Assembly: GCF_001523745.2 (NCBI RefSeq)
Contig: NZ_CP013386.1
Coordinates: 3,038,001-3,102,000, forward strand
DNA length: 64,000 bases
Source of the DNA: Burkholderia mayonis
GTDB taxonomy: Bacteria; Pseudomonadota; Gammaproteobacteria; Burkholderiales; Burkholderiaceae
Reading direction: 5' to 3'
A model generated the notes under the pieces. That model was not told the DNA's origin. It was given only the letters and a program-made list of their open reading frames with translations, and did no database searches. The position numbers were made by a program, and so were the translations under genes. This document shows, piece by piece, positions 9,855 to 18,944 of the stretch (the stretch's first letter is position 1; every line of letters starts with the position of its first letter).

Positions 9855-11114
9855 ATGCTGAAATCCAGGCTTTCGAATCCCGACGTCGCCAAGGCCGTCG
9901 CGAACCTCGCGTGGCTCGGCGTCGAACGCGTCACGCAGATCGGCGTCGCGATCGTCGTGAGCGGCCTCCTCGCCCGCTACTTCGGCCCTGAAGCGTTCGG
10001 CAAATGGCAATACGCGAACACGCTCCTCCTCGTCCTCGCGCCGCTCACGTGGGTCTGCGGCGCGGAGATCCTCGTGCCGACGATCGTCCAGCGCGCGGGC
10101 GCGCAACTGGGCGCCGTGCTCGGCAGCGCATTCGCGCTGCGCTTCGCCGTGTCGGTCGCGGCGCTCGCGCTCACCTGGGCGGCGATCGCCCTGGGCGCGT
10201 TCGATCCGCTCGTCGGCGCGATGCTGGCGGGGCTCGCGGTCACGCTCGCGCTGCGCGAGCCGTTCGTCGGCGTCGTCAACGCGTGGCTGCAGAGCATGAC
10301 GTACAGCAAGCCGCAGTTGCTCGCGAGCCTCGTGGCCGCGCTCGCGAAGATGGCGCTCGTGTGGCTGCTCGTACGCGCGGGCACCGCGCCCGCGCGCTTC
10401 GGCTGGCTGTGGGCGCTCGAAGCCGCAGCGATCGCGGCCGCGCTGGTCTGGTATTACCGCAGCCGCAACGGCGGTGCGCTCGGCTGGTACGTCGAGCGGC
10501 CGCTCGTGCGCGAATTCGCGACGATGGGCACCGTATTCTGGCTCGGCCTCGTCTGCATGTACCTGTTCCTGAAGCTCGACCGGCTGATGCTCGAGCGCTA
10601 CGTGTCGTTCGCCGAGCTCGGCCGCTACGCGGCCGCGCAGCAGTTGAACGAAAACTGGATCACGCTCGCGCTGATGCTCGCGCAGACGATCGCGCCCGCG
10701 TTCGTCTATCGCGTGCAGGACATCGCGCGGTTGCGCCGCAACGTGTGGCGCCTCATCGGCATGACGGCCGCGCTGATGATCGCGGGCGCGCTCGTGCTCG
10801 ACCTGCTCGCGGGCTTCATCATCCGCAAGGTGTTCGGCCCCGGCTTCGAGACGTCGGTCGACGTGTTCCGCTGGGCGGTGTGGCTGTCGGTGCCGGCCGG
10901 CATCGAGGCGATCGGCAATCTCGTCGTGCTCAAGTATCAGGCGAAGTTCGTGCTGCTCGCGAAATGGTCGGTGGCGCTCGCGCTCGCCGCACTCGTCAAC
11001 CTGATCGCCATTCCCGCGCTCGGCCTCTACGGTGCGCTCGCGGGCCTCGCCGCCGGCTATCTCGCCGCCGCGTCGGTCAATTTCCATTACATCCGCCTGA
11101 AGCTGCGCCCATGA
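9855..11114 (+). CDS. Wzx-like polysaccharide/lipid-linked oligosaccharide flippase
   Basis: Multi-pass inner-membrane protein of the polysaccharide-transport (MOP) family; 419 residues with about a dozen hydrophobic segments and a C-terminal half with AALVNLIAIPALGLYGALAGLAAGYL typical of Wzx/RfbX. It likely flips a lipid-linked oligosaccharide made by the next genes. The start MLKSRLSNPDVAKAV is preferred over an upstream ATG that adds a soluble, non-conserved leader. The stop overlaps the next start (ATGA), indicating coupling with the glycosyltransferase. Confidence 0.85.
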   Translation: MLKSRLSNPDVAKAVANLAWLGVERVTQIGVAIVVSGLLARYFGPEAFGKWQYANTLLLVLAPLTWVCGAEILVPTIVQRAGAQLGAVLGSAFALRFAVSVAALALTWAAIALGAFDPLVGAMLAGLAVTLALREPFVGVVNAWLQSMTYSKPQLLASLVAALAKMALVWLLVRAGTAPARFGWLWALEAAAIAAALVWYYRSRNGGALGWYVERPLVREFATMGTVFWLGLVCMYLFLKLDRLMLERYVSFAELGRYAAAQQLNENWITLALMLAQTIAPAFVYRVQDIARLRRNVWRLIGMTAALMIAGALVLDLLAGFIIRKVFGPGFETSVDVFRWAVWLSVPAGIEAIGNLVVLKYQAKFVLLAKWSVALALAALVNLIAIPALGLYGALAGLAAGYLAAASVNFHYIRLKLRP

Positions 11115-11947
11115 CGCCCTCTTTCGCCACGCCCGGCGCCGCCCGCTCGCTCGTCGATGTCGCGGTGCTGATTCCCGCGTACAACGCGCACGACGATCTG
11201 CTGCGCACGCTGAAGTCGTTTCGCGAAGACGCGCCCGTGCGCGTGCTCGTCGTCGACGACGGCAGCACGCCGCCGATCGCCGCGCCCGAACTGCCGGGCC
11301 TCGCGATCGACGTGCTGCGGATGCCGCGAAACGGCGGAATCGAGCGCGCGCTCGCGGCCGGGATCGACGCGCTCGCCGCGCGCGGCTTCCGCTACGCGGC
11401 GCGCATCGACGCGGGCGACCTCGCCGCGCCCGGCCGGCTCGCGAAGCAGCGCGCGTATTTCGATGCGCATCCGGGCGTCGCGGGCCTCGGCACGTGGACG
11501 CAGGTCGTGTCGCGCGACGGCCGCCCGCTCTTCATGCTGACGCCCGCCGCCGATCCGGCGACGCTGCGCCGCACGCGCTTCTTGCGCTCGCCGTTCGTGC
11601 ATCCGTCGATGATGCTCGACGTCGCGGCGGTCAAGGCGGTCGGCAATTACCGGATCAAATATCGCGCGGCGGAAGACCTCGATCTTTTTTTACGGTTAAT
11701 GGAACGCTACGATTGCGCGAATTTGCCGGAGCTCGGTTTGTATTACGAATTGAACGAGGGCGGCATCAGCGCGACGAAGCGGCGCCGGCAGATCGCGTCG
11801 ACGCTCGCGCTGGCGCTGCATTACTTCAATCCGCTCAATCCTTACGATTGGCTCGGCGTCGCGAAAAATCTGCTTCATTTTGTAACGCCCTATTCGACGC
11901 TGCAGCGCGCGAAGCGCCTGCTGTTCGCGCCGCGCGGCGCGGCGTGA
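11111..11947 (+). CDS. Family 2 glycosyltransferase
   Basis: Cytoplasmic GT-A enzyme of 278 residues. The N-terminal VAVLIPAYNAHDDLLRTLKSF and VLVVDDGST motifs bind the nucleotide, and ARIDAGD (about residues 100-106) occupies the metal-binding DxD position. HPSMMLDVAAVKAVGNYR and RAAEDLDLFLRL are the acceptor-side signature with the catalytic EDxD-like element. It overlaps the flippase stop by 4 bases and is followed by another glycosyltransferase, so it probably adds a sugar to the same oligosaccharide. Sugar specificity is not visible. Confidence 0.88.
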   Translation: MTPSFATPGAARSLVDVAVLIPAYNAHDDLLRTLKSFREDAPVRVLVVDDGSTPPIAAPELPGLAIDVLRMPRNGGIERALAAGIDALAARGFRYAARIDAGDLAAPGRLAKQRAYFDAHPGVAGLGTWTQVVSRDGRPLFMLTPAADPATLRRTRFLRSPFVHPSMMLDVAAVKAVGNYRIKYRAAEDLDLFLRLMERYDCANLPELGLYYELNEGGISATKRRRQIASTLALALHYFNPLNPYDWLGVAKNLLHFVTPYSTLQRAKRLLFAPRGAA

Positions 11948-12002
11948 CGCACCGCTTCCCATCATTTTTGCCCGAGCGTCCGATTATTTTTTTCAGCCCG
12001 AC

Positions 12003-13139
12003 ATGAGTTCCGCTTCCGCCCCGCGCATCGTTCTCGTCTGCAATACTGCGTGGGCGATCTATACGTACCGGCAAGGCCTGATCCGCATGCTGATCGCGCG
12101 CGGCGCGCAGGTGACGGTGCTCGCGCCGCGCGACCGCACGGTCGAGCCGCTCGTGCGGATGGGCTGCCGCTACGCGGCGCTGCCCATCGCATCGAAGGGC
12201 ACGAGCCCGCGCGAAGACCTGCGCACGCTCGCCGCGCTCTATCGGCACTATCGGGCGATCAAGCCCGACCTCGTGTTCCATTACACGATCAAGCCGAACA
12301 TCTACGGCTCGATCGCCGCGTGGCTCGCGCGCGCGCCGTCGATCGCGGTGACGACGGGCCTCGGCTACGTGTTCATCCAGAAGAGCCGCGCCGCGCAGGT
12401 CGCGAAGACGCTGTACCGCTTCGCGTTCCGCTTCCCGCGCGAAGTCTGGTTCCTGAACCGCGACGACCTCGACACGTTCACGCACGAGCAGCTCCTCGCG
12501 CATCCGGAGCGCGCGCGCCTGCTGCACGGCGAGGGCGTCGACCTCGAGCAGTTCGCGCTCGCGCCGCTGCCCGAGCGCGACACGTTCACGTTCGTGCTGA
12601 TCGGCCGCCTGCTGTGGGACAAGGGCGTGCGCGAGTACGTCGAGGCCGCGCGCGTCGTGCGTGCGCAGCATCCGCGCGCGCGCTTCCAGCTGCTCGGCCC
12701 GCTCGGCGTCGACAACCCGAGCGCGATCGGCCGCGACGATGTCGACGCGTGGGTGCGCGAAGGCGTCGTCGAATACCTCGGCGAAGCGCACGACGTGCGG
12801 CCGCACATCGCCGCCGCCGACTGCGTCGTGCTGCCGTCGTATCGCGAAGGCGTGCCGCGCACGCTGATGGAGGCGTCCGCGATGGGCCGCCCGATCGTCG
12901 CGACCGACGTGCCGGGCTGCCGCGACGTCGTCGCCGACGGCGTCACGGGCCTGCTGTGCGCGGCGCGCGACAGCGCGAGCCTCGCCGCGCGGCTCGCGCG
13001 GATGCTCGACATGAGCGCGGCCGAGCGCCGCGCGATGGGCGAGCGCGGCAGGCAGAAGGTCGCCGAGGAATTCGACGAAGCGAAGGTCGTCGAACGGTAT
13101 CATCAGACCATTTCCGCCCTGACGGGCGTCACACTTTGA
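12003..13139 (+). CDS. Family 4 glycosyltransferase
   Basis: GT-B fold enzyme, 378 residues. The N-terminal half contains FHYTIKPNIYGSIAAWLARAP and TTGLGYVF, seen in WcaI/PglA-like N-acetyl-hexosamine transferases. The C-terminal half has FVLIGRLLWDKGVREYVEAARVV and the donor-site EGVPRTLMEASAMGRPIVATDVPGCR with the EX7E pattern. It is immediately followed by galE (14 bases), which suggests a UDP-galactose or UDP-GalNAc donor, although that is inferred only from position. Confidence 0.88.
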   Translation: MSSASAPRIVLVCNTAWAIYTYRQGLIRMLIARGAQVTVLAPRDRTVEPLVRMGCRYAALPIASKGTSPREDLRTLAALYRHYRAIKPDLVFHYTIKPNIYGSIAAWLARAPSIAVTTGLGYVFIQKSRAAQVAKTLYRFAFRFPREVWFLNRDDLDTFTHEQLLAHPERARLLHGEGVDLEQFALAPLPERDTFTFVLIGRLLWDKGVREYVEAARVVRAQHPRARFQLLGPLGVDNPSAIGRDDVDAWVREGVVEYLGEAHDVRPHIAAADCVVLPSYREGVPRTLMEASAMGRPIVATDVPGCRDVVADGVTGLLCAARDSASLAARLARMLDMSAAERRAMGERGRQKVAEEFDEAKVVERYHQTISALTGVTL

Positions 13140-13153
13140 CGGAGCAATCAGCA

Positions 13154-14176
13154 ATGAGCACGAAGGGCACGATCCTCGTCACCGGCGGCGCAGGCTATAT
13201 CGGTTCGCACACCGCCGTCGAGCTGCTCGAGCACGGCTACGACGTCGTGATCGCCGACAACCTCGTCAACAGCAAGCGCGAGGCAATCGCGCGGATCGAG
13301 AAGATCACCGGCAAGACGCCGGCGTTCCATGAAGTCGACGTCTGCGACGCGCGCGCGCTCGCGCCGATCTTCGACGCCCATCCGATCACGGCCGCGATCC
13401 ATTTCGCGGCGCTGAAGGCGGTCGGCGAATCGGTCGCGAAGCCCGTCGAGTATTACCGCAACAACCTCGACAGCCTGCTGTCGCTGCTGCGCGTGATGCG
13501 CGACCGAAACGTGAAGCGGATCGTGTTCAGCTCGTCGGCGACCGTGTATGGCGTGCCCGAGCGCTCGCCGATCGACGAGACGTTCCCGCTGTCGGCGACC
13601 AACCCGTATGGCCAGACGAAGCTCATGGCCGAGCAGATCCTGCGCGACGTCGAGCTCGCCGATCCGGCCTGGCGCATCGCGACGCTACGCTACTTCAACC
13701 CGGTCGGCGCGCACGAGAGCGGCCTCATCGGCGAGGATCCGGCCGGCATCCCGAACAACCTGATGCCGTATGTCGCGCAGGTCGCGGTCGGCAAGCTCGA
13801 GAAGCTGCGCGTGTTCGGCAGCGACTACCCGACGCCCGACGGCACCGGCGTGCGCGACTACATTCACGTCGTCGACCTCGCGCGCGGCCACATCGCGGCC
13901 CTCGACGCGCTCGAGCAGCGCGACGCGAGCCTCACCGTCAACCTCGGCACGGGCCGCGGCTACAGCGTCCTCGAAGTCGTGCACGCGTTCGAGAAGGCGT
14001 CCGGGCGGCCGGTGCCGTACGAGCTCGTCGCGCGGCGCCCGGGCGACGTCGCCGAGTGCTACGCAAACCCCGCCGCCGCAGCCGAGATCATCGGCTGGAA
14101 AGCCGAATACGACCTTGATCGGATGTGCGCGGACCACTGGCGCTGGCAGGAAAACAACCCGCGCGGTTTTGTATAA
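13154..14176 (+). CDS. galE: UDP-glucose 4-epimerase GalE
   Basis: NAD-dependent extended SDR converting UDP-glucose and UDP-galactose, and possibly the N-acetyl forms. 340 residues with the GGAGYIGS dinucleotide loop (residues 9-16), FSSSATVYG and the catalytic YGQTK (Y-x3-K), then TLRYFNPVGAHESGLIGEDP and DGTGVRDYIHVVDLARGH, all canonical for GalE. It lies in a plus-strand run with the flippase and two glycosyltransferases and is followed 27 bases later by the WecA-like gene. Confidence 0.93.
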   Translation: MSTKGTILVTGGAGYIGSHTAVELLEHGYDVVIADNLVNSKREAIARIEKITGKTPAFHEVDVCDARALAPIFDAHPITAAIHFAALKAVGESVAKPVEYYRNNLDSLLSLLRVMRDRNVKRIVFSSSATVYGVPERSPIDETFPLSATNPYGQTKLMAEQILRDVELADPAWRIATLRYFNPVGAHESGLIGEDPAGIPNNLMPYVAQVAVGKLEKLRVFGSDYPTPDGTGVRDYIHVVDLARGHIAALDALEQRDASLTVNLGTGRGYSVLEVVHAFEKASGRPVPYELVARRPGDVAECYANPAAAAEIIGWKAEYDLDRMCADHWRWQENNPRGFV

Positions 14177-14177
14177 T
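14172..14177 (+). promoter_or_regulatory. Candidate -10 box overlapping the galE stop
   Basis: A TATAAT hexamer overlaps the galE termination codon, 26 bases before the WecA-like start. A separate promoter for that gene is possible; no good -35 element is seen, so confidence is low. Confidence 0.3.
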
Positions 14178-14203
14178 CCGCTGTCCAATTTCCGGGCAAT
14201 CCC

Positions 14204-15313
14204 ATGCTCAGCTTCGCCGTCGGCTTCATCGTCTCGCTTCTCGTCACGCTGCTCATCGTCCGCTATGCGCACCTGCACGAGAAATTCTCGATCGACAACG
14301 ATCTTGCCGGCGTGCAGAAATTCCATGCGCGGCCGGTGCCCCGTGTGGGCGGCGTCGGCATCCTGATCGGGCTCGTGGCCGCGACGGCGCTGCTGTCGCG
14401 CAGATATCCCGCCATCGCGGGCGGCATCCTCGGACTCGCCGCATGCGGGCTGCCTGCATTCGCATCCGGCCTGATCGAAGACCTGACGAAGAAGGTCACG
14501 CCCGCCGTGCGGCTCGCCTGCACGATGGCGGCGGCGGCGCTCGCGTTCGTGCTGATGGGCATCGCGATCACGCGCATCAGCGTGCCGCCCCTCGATTTCC
14601 TGCTCGGCTACGCGGCGATCTCGGCCGCGGTCACGGTGCTCGCCGTCGCCGCGCTCGCGAACGCGGTCAACATCATCGACGGCTTCAACGGCCTCGCGTC
14701 GATGGTCGCGTTCATGATGTTTGCGTCGCTCGCGTACGTCGCGTTCCAGGTCGGCGATCCCGTCGTGATGTCCGGCTCGATCGTGATGATGGGCGCGATC
14801 ATGGGCTTCTTCATCTGGAACTTCCCGGCGGGCCTCATCTTCCTCGGCGACGGCGGCGCGTACTTCATCGGCTTCATGCTCGCCGAACTCGCGATTTCGC
14901 TCGTGATGCGGCATCGCGAAGTGTCCGCGTGGTATCCGGTGCTGCTCTTCATGTATCCGATCTTCGAGACCTGCTTCTCGATCTACCGGAAGAAGTTCGT
15001 GCGCGGGATGTCGCCGGGGATCCCGGACGGCGTGCACCTGCACATGCTCGTCTACAAGCGCCTGATGCGCTGGGCGGTCGGCACGAAGACCGCGCACGAC
15101 CTGACGCGGCGCAATTCGCTGACGTCGCCTTATCTGTGGCTGCTGTGCTTAGTCGCGGTGATTCCGGCGACACTGTTCTGGCGGCATACGGTGCACCTGT
15201 TCACGTTCGTCGTGCTGTTCGCGCTCACCTATGTGTGGCTGTATGTGAGCATCGTGCGGTTTCGGGCGCCGAGGTGGATGGTGGTGCGGAAGGCGCGGCG
15301 GCATAATCACTGA
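14204..15313 (+). CDS. WecA/MraY-family undecaprenyl-phosphate sugar-1-phosphate transferase
   Basis: Polytopic inner-membrane enzyme that loads the first sugar-1-phosphate onto undecaprenyl phosphate. The 369-residue protein has about ten hydrophobic segments and the family's cytoplasmic loops: FHARPVPRVGGVGI, LIEDLTKKVTP, the NAVNIIDGFNGLAS magnesium site, FLGDGGAYFIGF, and PDGVHLHMLVYKR in the place of the HIHH loop. It probably primes the glycan built by the four genes before it. A second family member lies at 18945-19961, so the two likely prime different glycans. Confidence 0.88.
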   Translation: MLSFAVGFIVSLLVTLLIVRYAHLHEKFSIDNDLAGVQKFHARPVPRVGGVGILIGLVAATALLSRRYPAIAGGILGLAACGLPAFASGLIEDLTKKVTPAVRLACTMAAAALAFVLMGIAITRISVPPLDFLLGYAAISAAVTVLAVAALANAVNIIDGFNGLASMVAFMMFASLAYVAFQVGDPVVMSGSIVMMGAIMGFFIWNFPAGLIFLGDGGAYFIGFMLAELAISLVMRHREVSAWYPVLLFMYPIFETCFSIYRKKFVRGMSPGIPDGVHLHMLVYKRLMRWAVGTKTAHDLTRRNSLTSPYLWLLCLVAVIPATLFWRHTVHLFTFVVLFALTYVWLYVSIVRFRAPRWMVVRKARRHNH

Positions 15314-15349
15314 GCCACAGGATTCGCGTGCAACAAAGAGACGCAGCAT

Positions 15350-15418
15350 TGACCTGCGCCCCTAAAGTTGGACACCGATCCGACCTTTGGGGTGCTTTAC
15401 TGAACCGCTTGGGTCGGA
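15350..15418. mobile_element. Possible end-relic of an IS3-family (IS407-like) element
   Basis: The stretch starting TGACCTGCGCCCCTAAAGTT and continuing to a GGTCGGACA near its end resembles the terminal inverted repeat and sub-terminal part of IS407-type insertion sequences common in Burkholderia. No transposase remains. It sits exactly between the conserved core-glycan genes and the variable O-antigen island. The match is from memory of IS end sequences and needs a database check. Confidence 0.4.
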
Positions 15419-15487
15419 CATAGCAGTCGGGGCAGCTTGGACGTGGAACGGGTCAACATTCGAGCCACCGCCGCTGTCGTTCGCGAA

Positions 15488-16960
15488 TCAAATCCGTTCG
15501 TAGACGACGAAGTAAATGCGGACCGCGTCGGGAGCGTACTTGTAGTAAATCTTGTCGAGATAGCTGAGGTTCGGGTCGATATAGAACTGCCGCACCGCTT
15601 TGTATCGCGACGAGAGCGGCAAAGTGTCGAAGAGATCAGCGTCTACGTTCGTCCGCGGCACCAGCGCTCCGGCATGGCCTTCCTTCATCGTAAGCAGCAC
15701 GAATTTCGGTTGATCCAAAAGCGCATTTTCGGCGCTCACGTGCCCGTCCGCTGTGAACACCGAATGGTATGGTGACGTCAGCCCCAGATAGTCGTACACG
15801 CGCGCGCGTATCCCGAATGGGACAATTCCTGCCTCAGACAGGACAACGGTGTCGGCGACTGTCGTTCTGCTCACGAGATAGCGCGCGACATCGAAGTGCG
15901 TAGACCGTCGCGCAACCAAGTTGTCCACGCGCACGCGCATTGGCGGCAGCGACGCATACTGGAACGCCACGACAACTGCGACGCCAAGCACCGCCATCCA
16001 GCCTCGGACATTGCTGTCAGTTAATAGGTCACCGCTCAGGCAACCCGACGCAAGCAGTGCGATTATCGGAAGGACCGGCACAACGAAGCGGTAGCCGTAC
16101 ATGAAGTCCCCCCCGGACACAGCGAGGAATACGAGCTGGGCGCCCATGAATGCGGCACCCAGTAGCACAGTGTCATTCTTTCGGTGGATCCAGATCGACA
16201 CGACGACGGCCGGAAGCACGAGATACCCGCTTTCGGCATTGAAGCGCCATAGATACTGGCCCCCGCGGAGAACGGTTTGCGCCGTGGTGTGGACTTTCGC
16301 GAGTGCCGTGTTGGGCACCAGCGCGCCGAAGTACTCAATCCGGAACAGCTCGTAAGCACCGCCGAATATCGCGAGCAGCGCGAGCACGGCGAGGGACTGC
16401 TTGTACCCGCGTCGCCACGCCAGGTAGCTGCATGCGACTAGTCCGAAGATCGCTCCTTCCGGGCGCGTCAGTGCGACGAGGGAGGCCACGATGCCGATCG
16501 TAACCGGGTTTGCCGACGATAAAAGAAGAATGTAGAGGCCAGTGACGAGAGCCGTATAAAACATCGTTTCCAGGCCGTCAGTAGCCCACAGGGCGAAGAA
16601 CGTCGAGCACGCCAGAAGCGCCATTGCAGACAGCGCGGCAATCCGGCCAAATACCCGGTCGGCGTATTGCCCGACAATAAGGATGGCTACCGCGCCAGCG
16701 ATGACGCTGTAGACCTTCATCATCAACGGCATCGACAGTCCGATCTTGCCAGTAAGCGCGAGCAATGCCATCCAGACCGGATTGGAGTACCCCTCTACAC
16801 GCTCGCCGATGTTGAAAATCGGACCGTGTCCGAGGGCAAGGTTGAGCGAGTAGCGCAGAGTGATATACGCGTCATCAATGCTCTCGGGAAAGAATGCGAA
16901 GGCGAGCGCGAGGAACGCCAATAGGGGTAGACCAAACGGAAGGATTTTTCGCGCAAGCAT
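15488..16960 (-). CDS. GT-C-type polytopic membrane glycosyltransferase (paralogue 1)
   Basis: A 490-residue integral membrane protein with roughly ten hydrophobic segments. After the first segment it has ESIDDAYITLRYSLNLALG (DD at residues 29-30) followed by FNIGERVEGYSNPVWM, the DDxY..RY..N..G..N.GE.V.G signature of GT-C enzymes related to AftB and TfpW that use polyprenyl-phosphate donors. The C-terminal periplasmic part has VVLSEAGIVPFG and YDYLGLTSPYHS. Two relatives lie at 26089-27549 and 27797-29398. It probably adds a sugar to a periplasmic glycan; D-arabinofuranose is an inference from the cassette nearby. Confidence 0.72.
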   Translation of the reverse strand: MLARKILPFGLPLLAFLALAFAFFPESIDDAYITLRYSLNLALGHGPIFNIGERVEGYSNPVWMALLALTGKIGLSMPLMMKVYSVIAGAVAILIVGQYADRVFGRIAALSAMALLACSTFFALWATDGLETMFYTALVTGLYILLLSSANPVTIGIVASLVALTRPEGAIFGLVACSYLAWRRGYKQSLAVLALLAIFGGAYELFRIEYFGALVPNTALAKVHTTAQTVLRGGQYLWRFNAESGYLVLPAVVVSIWIHRKNDTVLLGAAFMGAQLVFLAVSGGDFMYGYRFVVPVLPIIALLASGCLSGDLLTDSNVRGWMAVLGVAVVVAFQYASLPPMRVRVDNLVARRSTHFDVARYLVSRTTVADTVVLSEAGIVPFGIRARVYDYLGLTSPYHSVFTADGHVSAENALLDQPKFVLLTMKEGHAGALVPRTNVDADLFDTLPLSSRYKAVRQFYIDPNLSYLDKIYYKYAPDAVRIYFVVYERI

Positions 16961-17051
16961 TGGCTTTGACGTAGCGGTCGGATTTCGAGCGCTGAATTAT
17001 ATCTGCCGCCTTCGCGCAGCTTTTTTAGCTCGCCATGCGGCGAGCCGTCGT

Positions 17052-18932
17052 TCACCGATTCGACGACGCCCTGATCGGCATACTCTGCAGGAGCGGCGCC
17101 ACCACTGTCTGATACTCGGGCACCCAGCGCCGCAGGTCGCGCCGCACCTCGTCGTCGCTGAGCACGCGATGCTGCATCAGCCACGGCAGCAGCTCGTCGA
17201 GCAGGTTGTCCGGCACCTCGCGGGCCCGCGCGATCCGGAGTTTCGGATGCGGCGTGCGGGTCGTCGTCTCGTCGTCGGCGAGCAGTTCCTCGTAGAGCTT
17301 CTCGCCCGGCCGCAGCCCGGTGAATTCGATGCGGATCTGCCCTTCCGAGAAGCCGTACAGGCGTATCAGGTCGCGCGCGAGATCGACGATCTTGACCGGC
17401 TCGCCCATGTCGAGAATGAAGATCTCGCCGCCGCGCCCCATGCTCGATGCCTGCAGCACGAGCTGCGACGCTTCCGGGATCGTCATGAAGAAGCGCGTGA
17501 TCTCCGGGTGCGTGACCGTCACCGGACCGCCCTTCGCGATCTGCTGCTGGAACTTCGGAATCACGCTGCCCGCGCTGCCGAGCACGTTGCCGAAACGCAC
17601 CGTCTCGAATTGCGTGTGCTCGCTCGTCTGCTGCAGCGCTTGGCACGCCATCTCCGCGAGACGCTTGCTCGCGCCCATCACGTTGGTCGGGTTGACGGCC
17701 TTGTCGGTCGAGATCAGCACGAAGTGGCGGACGTCATGGCGGATCGCCGCCCGCGCGACACGGTAGGTGCCGAGCACGTTGTTGCGCAGCGCCTGCCACG
17801 CGTTGAGCTCCTCCATCAGCGGCACGTGCTTGTAGGCCGCCGCATGGAACACGATGTGTGGCACGTGGCGCGACATCACCTGGTCGAGCAGCAGCGAATC
17901 CTTCGCATCGCCGATGATCGGCACGACCGGCTGGTCGGGGAAGCGCTCGCGCAGTTCCTCGGTCAGGCGGTACATCGCGTATTCGGAAAGGTCGAAGGCG
18001 ACCAGTTGCGCCGGCGCAAAGCGCAGGATCTGCCGGCACAGCTCCGAACCGATCGAGCCGCCCGCGCCCGTCACCATCACGACGCGGCCGCGCAGCAAGG
18101 CTTCGACGTGCGGAGTGTCGATGGTTACGGCGTCGCGGCCGAGCAGGTCTTCGAGGTCGATGCTCCGCACCTGAGACAGGAAGCCTTGCCCCGGCATCAG
18201 TGCGGTCAGCGACGGCAGCACCATCGCTTTCACGCCGGCGCGCACGCAAAGCGTGGCGACGCGACGCTGCGTTTCCACCGATGCGGACGGAATCGCGATG
18301 ATCGCGTATTCGACCTTCAGCATCTCGGTCCAGTGCTTGAGGTCATTGAACGAGCCCAGCACCTTGTAACCGTAGATCTCGCGGCCCTGCTTCGTGACAT
18401 CGTCGTCGAGCAGGCCGACGAGGCGCCACTCGCCCGAGCGGGACAGTTCACGCGCGAGACTGGCGCCGGCCGTACCGGCACCAAGCACCAGCATCGGCTT
18501 GCCCTGTCCTACAAGACCGCCGTACAGGTAGAACTCCTTCGTCGCGCGGTACAGCGCGCGTGCGCCGCCCATAATCAGGAACAACATTAACGGGGAGACC
18601 AGCAGTACGGATCGCGGAATGATCGGCGACGGCTGGAACATGACCGCGCCGATCATCACGATCACGCCGCCGCAGGCGAGCGCCTTCGAGATTCGCATCA
18701 GGTCGGGCAAGCTCGCGAACACCCACAGGCCGCGATACAGGCCGAATACGTGGAACATCAGCGCGTAGACGGGGAGCACCCAGGCGAGCGCGGCAAGCGC
18801 GCCGTTCAGAAAATCAGGCGGAATGCTGCCGTTGAACCGGACGAGATAGGCGAACAACCATGCGGCGACTACCGCCAGCAGGTCGAACAAAAAAGCACTG
18901 AATGACAGCCATGATGCTTTGGATCGCAACAT
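17052..18932 (-). CDS. wbiI: WbiI-like membrane nucleotide-sugar 4,6-dehydratase (CapD/WbpM family)
   Basis: Large membrane-anchored UDP-GlcNAc 4,6-dehydratase, 626 residues. Four N-terminal transmembrane segments (about residues 8-115) precede a CoA-binding-like Rossmann domain (LVLGAGTAGASLAREL) and the catalytic SDR domain with MVTGAGGSIGSELCRQI. The active site reads LISTDKAVNPTNVMGASK, with methionine in place of the usual tyrosine, as in WbpM-type enzymes. It would make UDP-4-keto-6-deoxy-GlcNAc for the neighbouring epimerase/reductase and transferase. Last of a four-gene minus-strand run. Confidence 0.9.
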   Translation of the reverse strand: MLRSKASWLSFSAFLFDLLAVVAAWLFAYLVRFNGSIPPDFLNGALAALAWVLPVYALMFHVFGLYRGLWVFASLPDLMRISKALACGGVIVMIGAVMFQPSPIIPRSVLLVSPLMLFLIMGGARALYRATKEFYLYGGLVGQGKPMLVLGAGTAGASLARELSRSGEWRLVGLLDDDVTKQGREIYGYKVLGSFNDLKHWTEMLKVEYAIIAIPSASVETQRRVATLCVRAGVKAMVLPSLTALMPGQGFLSQVRSIDLEDLLGRDAVTIDTPHVEALLRGRVVMVTGAGGSIGSELCRQILRFAPAQLVAFDLSEYAMYRLTEELRERFPDQPVVPIIGDAKDSLLLDQVMSRHVPHIVFHAAAYKHVPLMEELNAWQALRNNVLGTYRVARAAIRHDVRHFVLISTDKAVNPTNVMGASKRLAEMACQALQQTSEHTQFETVRFGNVLGSAGSVIPKFQQQIAKGGPVTVTHPEITRFFMTIPEASQLVLQASSMGRGGEIFILDMGEPVKIVDLARDLIRLYGFSEGQIRIEFTGLRPGEKLYEELLADDETTTRTPHPKLRIARAREVPDNLLDELLPWLMQHRVLSDDEVRRDLRRWVPEYQTVVAPLLQSMPIRASSNR

Positions 18933-18944
18933 CGGCGGGAGACC

